Assembly (NCBI RefSeq): GCF_030272615.1
Contig: NC_081413.1
Span: 164,333,080 to 164,397,079 of the forward strand
Reading direction: 5' to 3'
Origin: Cryptomeria japonica
Taxonomy: Eukaryota > Streptophyta > Pinopsida > Cupressales > Cupressaceae
Length of the DNA stretch: 64,000 nucleotides
The notes under the pieces were generated by a model. That model made no database searches. It was given only the letters and a program-made list of their open reading frames with translations, and had not been told where the DNA came from. The position numbers and the translations under genes are program-made. Position 1 is the stretch's first letter, and each line of letters begins with the position of its first letter. Below, piece by piece: positions 57,805-64,000 of this stretch.

Positions 57805-59502
57805 CTAGACAAGTGTGTTGCGCCCCACATCCCTAAGCCTACTTCTGGTATTTCTAGTCAGCATACTATTGATATAGTTATTGTTATTCTTCTTCTTTTT
57901 CTTGTTCTTTCTTTTGTCCTCTGCTACTTCTTCTTCCTCCTGCTTTGTTTCACTCTTCCCCAGTGCCTTTTTGATGTCTTCCTCATCTCCCCATTTTGGT
58001 ACTTTTTCCTCCAAAAAGGTCAACTTTACTTTTGCTGGGGAAGCTAATGAGATTTCCAACAACCCTTGATCCAGAATGTTATCAGGTTGGGCCTCCTGGA
58101 ACCAATATGTTTCTTTGTCTAGATCCTAAGAATTTGATACAAGGTTGAAATTATCACCTTCCTCTTTGTTATCTGTGGGTTTTTTATCTCCTTTACTCTC
58201 AAACTTATCTGAGACTAACTCTGTCTTATCCTCTTCCGATTCCTCATTCTATTTATTGACTTTTTCTCCATGGTCTAGATCCTTACCATTCTGCTCCATC
58301 TCGTGAGGATCTATTTTTTCGCTATCTACTTTCTTTAGATCATTTCCCATTTCACTGGTGAGTTCTTCCTCTATCCTTCCAACCTGAGAGTGTTTCTCCT
58401 GATCTAGGTCATTGGACTCCAAGGCTTTTAGAGAACTATCAACTTTTTTCCAAACCTTAGCTTGGGGATAAGATTTACCCTCATTATTTGGGCATTTTTT
58501 AGCCCAGTGTCCTACTTTTTTACAATAAAAGCAGGCAAAATAGATTGATTCATAAACAACATTCTGCCTCCACTTCCCCAGTTTAGATTCTATCTCTATT
58601 TCCTCTGGTATGCTCGTATCAGGTCCAACTCCAACACAAATCCTAGCGTAAATAAGCCTTCTTCTGGATGTCATGACCTAGTCAATAGCGATAAGCTCCC
58701 CAAAGGTATTGGCTATTCCTACTAGCACATCTTCCTCCCAAAATTCCATTGGGAGCCTAGGGAGTTTAATCCAGACCGGAACTTGAACCAAAAAAAATTT
58801 CCTTTTCCCGCATTAGGGTACCACTTTTGGATGTACATGATGTATTTACCTATTGCCCATGAACCACTACAAAGAATGTTTCTTATATCCTCATCACAAG
58901 AAAAAGAGAAGGATAGACAACCTTTGTTCATTGCAACCACATCAACCTGGCCTTTCAAGTTCCACTTTCTTTTGACAAATCCATGAATGATTTCTATATT
59001 CGGTCTAGTACCAAAAAAGATACCAATCAAAGTATTTTCCATCCTAGCAATGTTTTGGTCTATGATTTGGTCTAGAACAGAGATAGCAAACTTGCCCTAA
59101 GACACATTCGAGGAACTGGAGGCAGTGAGGACTTACCTTTGGGTTTGACTCCGAATAGAGAGGACCACTTACGAGTATGTCCATTCAAACTGGGACCCCC
59201 CTTAAGATCGTTTTCAGGAGAAACTTTACCTTTCACCGTGTTCTCTGAACTGCTAGCCGCTTGTTGTCCTAGAGCTCCTTTCGAGTTGTCGTCTTCTAAT
59301 TTTGAAGTTTGAGCTTGACCTTTCCCGCTATCACCTGCTATTTTCTCTTCTCATGATCTTGGTCTTGCCCCTGGGTCCCCCAAATCCAAGGGAGCATCGC
59401 AATCCTTACTACTTGATCTCCCTCCATCTGCAGGAATCTGTCCTGACATTGAACCAGAACTCTCGCTCAAATTTGAATTTTGGACCTGAGCTCCCTCCAT
59501 CT
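57805..59502 (-). pseudogene. LINE ORF1: DUF4283-like and CCHC RNA-binding protein
   Basis: The ATG at 59,502 lies six bases from the 5' end of the element (MEGAQVQNSNLSESS), with a stop at about 59,354 and a frameshift near 59,090. The DUF4283-like domain is in the segment 59,042-58,722 (TLIGIFFGTRPNIEIIHGFVKRKW, GCLSFSFSCDEDIRNIL, SWAIGKYIMYIQKWYPN). After a stop, IYARICVGV and the knuckle CFYCKKVGHWAKKC follow (about 58,495-58,536), then an acidic tail and a Lys-rich end near 57,805. It packages LINE RNA. ORF2 starts about 100 bp downstream. Confidence 0.85.
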
Positions 59503-59507
59503 TCTTT

Positions 59508-60323
59508 AAGTAACCAAGCTTGTTAGAGGTTACCCTGTTAGGGGATTTTAATTTTTGTTGTGATTGTTAGAAAACAATAGGTTTCCTTGGTTTGTCTGAA
59601 TAGCACTACATGTGCTTGATCAGATCCTTCTTAAGCTTCAAATTTTCCTTCACTCAAACTGCAGATCCATCCTCCTGGTTAGGCAACCTCACACTCAACT
59701 AATTTCTGCCAACTTTGCCAACACTCAAATAAAACAACATCATCGACCTTAAATACAAATCAAATAGGTTAGTAACACAATAAAAACCATAATTATCATC
59801 ATCGAGATTACAAACAAGTCGATACAATCTTGACCATTAGAAATCATAACAATCTCTTCACATTTAACAAGAAAATTCCAACCACTCCATAATCACCACT
59901 TCATCAGACTTGTAACTCATCATGTGCTATGCATTTTATGCAATCCACTTTGCTCCTTTCTAAGACAATCAAACACACCAAAATAACTTGAACTTATCTT
60001 TATACAATGACCACATGTGTCATTACCATTACTCCTCAACATCAGATCTTGCACCAATAAACTTTGATCAGTTAGAGTTTAACAAAAACAACTGGTAGGG
60101 TTTACTGGTTACAAAACATAGCAAGGTTTAACCTTATTCACTAGTTTAACTTACAAACTACCATATACCGGTTTACAACATCTTCCACAAAGTTTATCAT
60201 ATTGGTTACAATACAAAAGAAATATCAACAATAACATCAGCAAAATTATGAATACCATTCACCGGTTCAATTGACATCAATGACAACATATCATTAATGC
60301 AATCTATATGCAAAATGATAACA
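59508..60323 (-). repeat. 3' LTR of the copia element, proximal part
   Basis: On the minus strand it begins TGTTATCATTTTGC at 60,323, right after the polypurine tract, and continues to the LINE insertion point. Together with 50,895-51,507 the LTR is about 1.4 kb. No gene lies inside. Confidence 0.75.
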
Positions 60324-60340
60324 ATCTCCCCCTTTGGCAT
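60324..60340 (-). promoter_or_regulatory. Polypurine tract of the copia element
   Basis: The minus strand reads GCCAAAGGGGGAGAT before TGTTATC. The wider phrase catcaatgccaaagg.ggagattgtt is shared with the element at 26,081-32,794. Confidence 0.85.
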
Positions 60341-60653
60341 TGATGGCAATACAAATATCAACACCTCTGATTTGTTGTTGTGATTAGTGAATTGGAATCC
60401 TAATTTACATACCAAATATTCACCATGCTTTATTTGTCATTGTCCTGTCACTGGTTCACCTAATCAAACACATAATTCTTCTCCCCCTTTGACAACAATG
60501 ACAATTGAAAGTAAAATATGTAATATCAAAATATCACTCTGTATCAACAACATACTACAACTGGATGCTCCCCTTGTGGAATACATCCACTTCTTCATCA
60601 ATCCATGTAAAATTCTGCAAGTAGTTTAGGGACTAATGCAATCAGTATCATGT

Positions 60654-61133
60654 TCAATTGACCTCATGAAGAGGGACAATCCCCAACTGACTTCTAAGAT
60701 ACTCAAAAGTGGTCTTAGGCAAAGGTTTGGTAAAGATATATGTAAGTTGCTCCTGGGTGTAAACATGCTCTAAGATAACATGTTTACTTTGAACTTTCTC
60801 CCTCAAAAAGTGATACTTCAATTCAATGTGCTTAGTCCTTGCATACAAAATAGGATTCTTAGAAATATTAATTGCACGCATATTATCACACAAAATCTTG
60901 ATAGGTTCGGAGATCTTCATCTTAAAACCTTCCAAAATGTGCCTCATCCAAATAGCTTGTGTGCAATTCATATAAGCTACTACATACTCAGCTTCAGCAA
61001 TAGATTGTGAAGTATAACTCTTCTTTTTACTACTCCATGAAACTAGCCTTTCTCCTAGAAAGAATGCTCCACCGGTAGTACTTTTATAGTCATCAATTTT
61101 TCTTGCCCAATCAGCATCAGTGTATGCCTTCAA
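60654..61133 (-). pseudogene. Copia RNase H
   Basis: 159 open residues: MKAYTDADWARKIDDYKSTTGG, SQSIAEAEYVVAYM, IKILCDNMRAINISKNP and HIELKYHFLREKV, with KPLPKTTFEYLRSQLGI at the end. The catalytic acidic residues (D of TDADWA, E of AEAEY, D of CDNM) are all present. It removes RNA from the hybrid. A stop at 61,155-61,157 separates it from RT in the same frame. Confidence 0.88.
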
Positions 61134-61157
61134 ATCAAAGTTTCCTCCATATGGGTA

Positions 61158-62264
61158 TCATAATCCATAGTCAACTGTGTCTTTCAGATATCTAAAAATT
61201 CTCTTGGTTGCTATCAAATGTGCTTCCTTTGTATTCTTCTGAAATCTAGCAACTATACCAACTGCATGGGCAATATTAGGTCGACTATGAACAACATAGT
61301 GCAATTTTCCAATCATTGACCTGTATTGTTTCTCATCTACAAACTTAGATGCATCTTCCTTGGACAATTTACAACCTATAACCATTGGAGTTCCAACTGG
61401 TTTACAGTCACTCATGCCAAAAGTCTTCAAAACTTCTTTCACATACTTAGATTAAGTAATGAAAATACCATTCTTCATCTATTGTGTCTACAAGCCTATG
61501 AAAAAATTTATTTCATCTACTAATGACATCTCAAACTCATTCTTCATTTCATCTGCAAAATTGTTGCTCATGACATCATTAACTCCAAATATAATGTCAT
61601 TAACAAATACTTCACTAACCAGTATTTTATCTCCTTTAGACTTGAGATAAATGTTGTTGTCATCACTAGTTCTTGCAAATCCTATCTTCATTAGATGTGT
61701 ATGAATCCTTTCATACCATACTCTGGGTGCCTGCTTTAATCCATACAAAGCTTTATGCAATTTGCATACCGTTTATTCTTTATCTGTCAATGCATAACCA
61801 TCAGGTTGCTCTATATAAACTTCTTCTTCCAATATCCCACTCAAAAATGCAGACTCAGCATCCATCTGGTATACCTTGAACTTCTTGTGAGCTGCAAATG
61901 CAAGTAATGTTCTTACTCCTTCCAGTCTTGCTACTGGTGCAAAAGTTTCTCCATAATCCTATCCTTCTTCTTGTGCATAACCTTTGCAAACTAATCTTGA
62001 CTTATTGCAAACTACAACACCATCCTCATTCAACTTTTTTCTGAACACCCATTTAGTACCTATGACATTCTTGTTTACCAATCGGGGTACCAAGGTCCAA
62101 GTGTTGTTCTTCTCAATCTAATCCAATTCTTCTTCCATTTCCTTAACCCAATGATCATCACAAAATGCCTCCTTAGCACTTCTAGGTTCAAAGGTGGAGA
62201 TCATGCAAGAGTTCTCTCTAACTCTTCTTCTAGTAAGTACTCCAACATCCTTATGCCCAATAAT
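61158..62264 (-). pseudogene. Copia reverse transcriptase, decayed
   Basis: Blocks read from 62,264 down: WVKEMEEELD, NTWTLVPR, IGTKWVFRKKLNEDG, SRLVCKGYAQEEG, FAPVARLEGVRTLLAFAA, VYQMDAESAFLSG, VYIEQPDGY, LHKALYGLKQAPRVWYERI. The catalytic box, normally YVDD, reads FVND at 61,596-61,607, so one catalytic Asp is Asn. The C-terminal part (61,442-61,158) has PVGTPMVIGCKL, YRSMIGKLHYVVHSRPNI and ATKRIFRYLKDT. At least five stops. It is inactive. Confidence 0.85.
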
Positions 62265-62954
62265 CTACTCATGGTTGTGATTCAGTCTTAAATATCTAGG
62301 AATAACATGATCATTCTCCTCAGGTTCGACTTCTTCATCATCTTCTTCTTTTGAAATTATTTGTTCTGGTTGAACAAGTACATTAGGATTTCCCTTACCA
62401 GATTCAGATTTAACTGTTTCAGGTTCTAAAATAAAAATGCAAGGATCTTCATCCTTTTTCTCTAAACTGGTTCCTTCAGAAACTTTAGGACATTCACCTA
62501 CATGAACATTAGCACTCTCAACAATTCTCTGAGTTCGGTTATTGAAACATTTGTAGGCCTTACTCTTGGTGGAATAGCCAAGAAATATGCCTTCATCACT
62601 CTTCGCTTCAAACTTGCTAATGTAATCACCTCTTTTAATAAAATATTTACTATCAAAGATCTTAAGGTAACTAACATCAGGTGACCTTCCATACCAATAC
62701 TCATAAGGTGTCTTGTCCTTACCTTTTTTCACTTGAACTTGGTTCATTGTGTAGACTGTTGTACTTATAGCTTCTCTAAAAAATGTTTTCGCCACACCTC
62801 CTTGTATCAACATAGTTCTATTAGCTTCAACCACTGACCTATTGTTTCTCTCTGCTATACTATTCTATTGTGGTGTCCTTGGTGTATAAATCTACCACTT
62901 GATACCATTCTCATCACAATACTTAGTGAACTCCTTAGAAGTGAATTCATCGCC
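62265..62954 (-). pseudogene. Copia integrase C-terminal half and INT-RT linker
   Basis: After a TAA at 62,955 (RID, then GDEFTSKEFTKYCDENGIKW) come the catalytic-core end SIAERNNRSVVEANRTM, FFREAISTTVYTMNQV, TPYEYWYGRSPDVSYLKIFDSK and GIFLGYSTKSKAYKCFNNRT, then an acidic Glu-rich linker (ISKEEDDEEVEPEEND). The Glu of AERNN is the third catalytic residue. Stops are at about 62,877 and 62,892 and at the segment ends. Confidence 0.82.
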
Positions 62955-64000
62955 TTAATCTATTCTTAGACATTTAATCTTTTTTCCACTCTCTTTCTCA
63001 GTTAAGGCCCTGAGTGCCTTGAATTTACCAAAAGCTTCATTCTTATCTTTCAAGAATGTGACCCACATCATCCTTGAACAGTCATCAGTGAATATCATGA
63101 AATATATATCACCTGAAATGCTTCTATTTCTTATTGGTCCACATAGATCTGTATGAACCAAATCTAACAAGTACTCCGCTGAGAAAGACTTTCTCTTGAA
63201 AGTAGACAAAGTCATCTTCCCTAACTGACATTCTTTACAAAGAGATTTAACTGGTTTATCTATTTGAGGTAGACCTCTTACTGTCTTTGACTTGCTCACT
63301 TTAACAATATTGTCAAAATTTATATGACAAAATATTCTATGCCAAAGCCAACTATCATCTATCTTTGCAATCAAACAGTTGCTAACTTTTGGATTAAGAT
63401 GAAATAGATTACCTCTGGTTTGTTTACCGGTTGCAATCAATTCACCTTTGTTGTCAAAGATTTTGCACATTCCATTTCTAAATTCCAGTGGGTATCCTTT
63501 GTCATTCAGTTGTGCCACACTTAGAAGATTGTGCTTAAGGCCTTCAACCCAATAAACATCGCCAGCACTTCTCTTCCCATTAAGAGAAATAACTCCCTTG
63601 CCTTTAACCATACAAGGTGAGTCATTGCCAAATCTGACAACACCACCATCAAACTCTTTCAAGGAAAGAAATTTGCTCCGATCACCAGTCATGTGATGTG
63701 AACAACCACTATCAATGATCCAATCATCAGAGTTATCCATCCTAGACACTAAAGCCTTCTGGTTAGATGTCTCTTCCTTAATAGCCACAAAAATAATATC
63801 TTCACTAGCATCATCATCAAATTCATCATTAGTAGTACCACTGTCAATAGCTACAAGACAATCTCTCTTTCCTTTAACCTTATACTTCTTAAATTTGTCT
63901 CTCTTGTGTTCATTTTCACTATTAGGGAAATTAGCTACTATATGACCAATCTTATTGCAAGAAAAACATTTCAACGGTATCTTACCTCTGTATTTACCAG
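62955..64000 (-). pseudogene. Copia gag end, protease and integrase N-terminal half
   Basis: Open from the right edge to 62,955. The knuckle CFSCNKIGHIVANF lacks its last Cys (Phe instead). The protease block is WIIDSGCSHHMTGDRSKF (catalytic DSG, about 63,690). The pre-integrase zinc region is WHRIFCHINFDNIVK with CKECQLGK. The integrase core has DLVHTDLCGPI and FTDDCSRMMWVTFLKDK, the first catalytic Asp in a normal setting. This is a long uninterrupted 339-residue stretch, so decay is moderate. Confidence 0.85.

Larger units (their letters stand above)
51508..59507 (-). mobile_element. LINE copy C, full length (8.0 kb): ORF1, ORF2 (EN-RT-RNase H), ORF3
   Basis: A perfect 17-bp target duplication aagtaaccaagcttgtt flanks it (51,491-51,507 and 59,508-59,524). 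On the minus strand it starts AGAAGATGGAGGG and ends CTTTTACTTAATCAA. The ORF order is DUF4283-like/CCHC ORF1, endonuclease, RT, RNase H, then a third ORF of 534 codons. Every ORF carries stops or frameshifts. It inserted into the LTR of the copia element that continues to the right edge. Confidence 0.93.
60341..64000 (-). mobile_element. Ty1/copia element with full pol order, 3' half in the window
   Basis: Reading right to left: a nucleocapsid knuckle, protease, integrase, RT and RNase H, then PPT and LTR. This PR-INT-RT-RNH order is copia. The 5' LTR and most of gag are beyond the right edge. It is the only element here with all copia enzymes, although each has stops or substitutions. Confidence 0.88.

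Overview
This is nuclear DNA from a seed plant with a large, repeat-rich genome. Every recognisable coding feature belongs to a retrotransposon or to a plant mobile domain (PMD) protein. The families are typical of plants: Tat-type Ty3/gypsy elements, Ty1/copia elements with the initiator-Met primer site TGGTATCAGAGC, and an RNase H-bearing L1-type LINE with a DUF4283-like/CCHC ORF1. I see no bacterial genes, tRNAs, rRNAs or intact single-copy host gene. The species cannot be fixed; a gymnosperm would fit but is not shown. Nearly all coding regions carry stops and frameshifts, so the window is a nest of decaying elements.

Layout. (1) 1-~11,600, minus strand: 5' part of a Tat-type element. Reading right to left there is a promoter-like region with a 278-bp tandem repeat, a long extra ORF (9801-6162), an R/U5-like stretch ending at 5223, a primer-binding site (5201-5218), gag, protease, RNase H and then reverse transcriptase running off the left edge. 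RNase H precedes RT here. (2) 11,963-19,500, plus strand: an old, conventional Tat-type gag-PR-RT-RNH-second RNH-INT. Its probable 3' part (to the PPT and LTR at 34,099) contains an antisense PMD pseudogene. (3) Insertions into (2): a 5'-truncated LINE (21,819-23,928, copy A); a complete 6.7-kb non-autonomous LTR element (26,081-32,794) with 6-bp target duplications lying inside the PMD gene; and a copia deletion derivative (34,804-39,175) inside the 34,099 LTR. (4) 39,534-50,895: LINE copy B (40,068-42,085), a second related gypsy LTR (44,833-45,950), LTR-like fragments and a gypsy linker/G-patch remnant (49,068-50,895). (5) 50,895-64,000, minus strand: the 3' half of an autonomous-type copia element whose LTR is split by a full-length 8.0-kb LINE (51,508-59,507, copy C) with a perfect 17-bp target duplication.

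The most interesting signal is a recurring accessory protein. The LINE carries a third ORF downstream of RNase H, present in all three copies and in two diverged subfamilies. The non-autonomous LTR element carries a ~1,150-codon ORF instead of pol. The left Tat-type element carries a ~1,200-codon ORF upstream of its primer-binding site. All three proteins share a gross plan: an N-terminal helical domain with a TG[ML]-like motif, a basic/acidic linker, then predicted coiled coil. Three retrotransposon classes in one window therefore seem to carry related extra genes. The shared plan is seen by eye; homology is inferred. Extra ORFs in plant Tat elements are known; a third ORF at the 3' end of a plant LINE is not something I recall as described.
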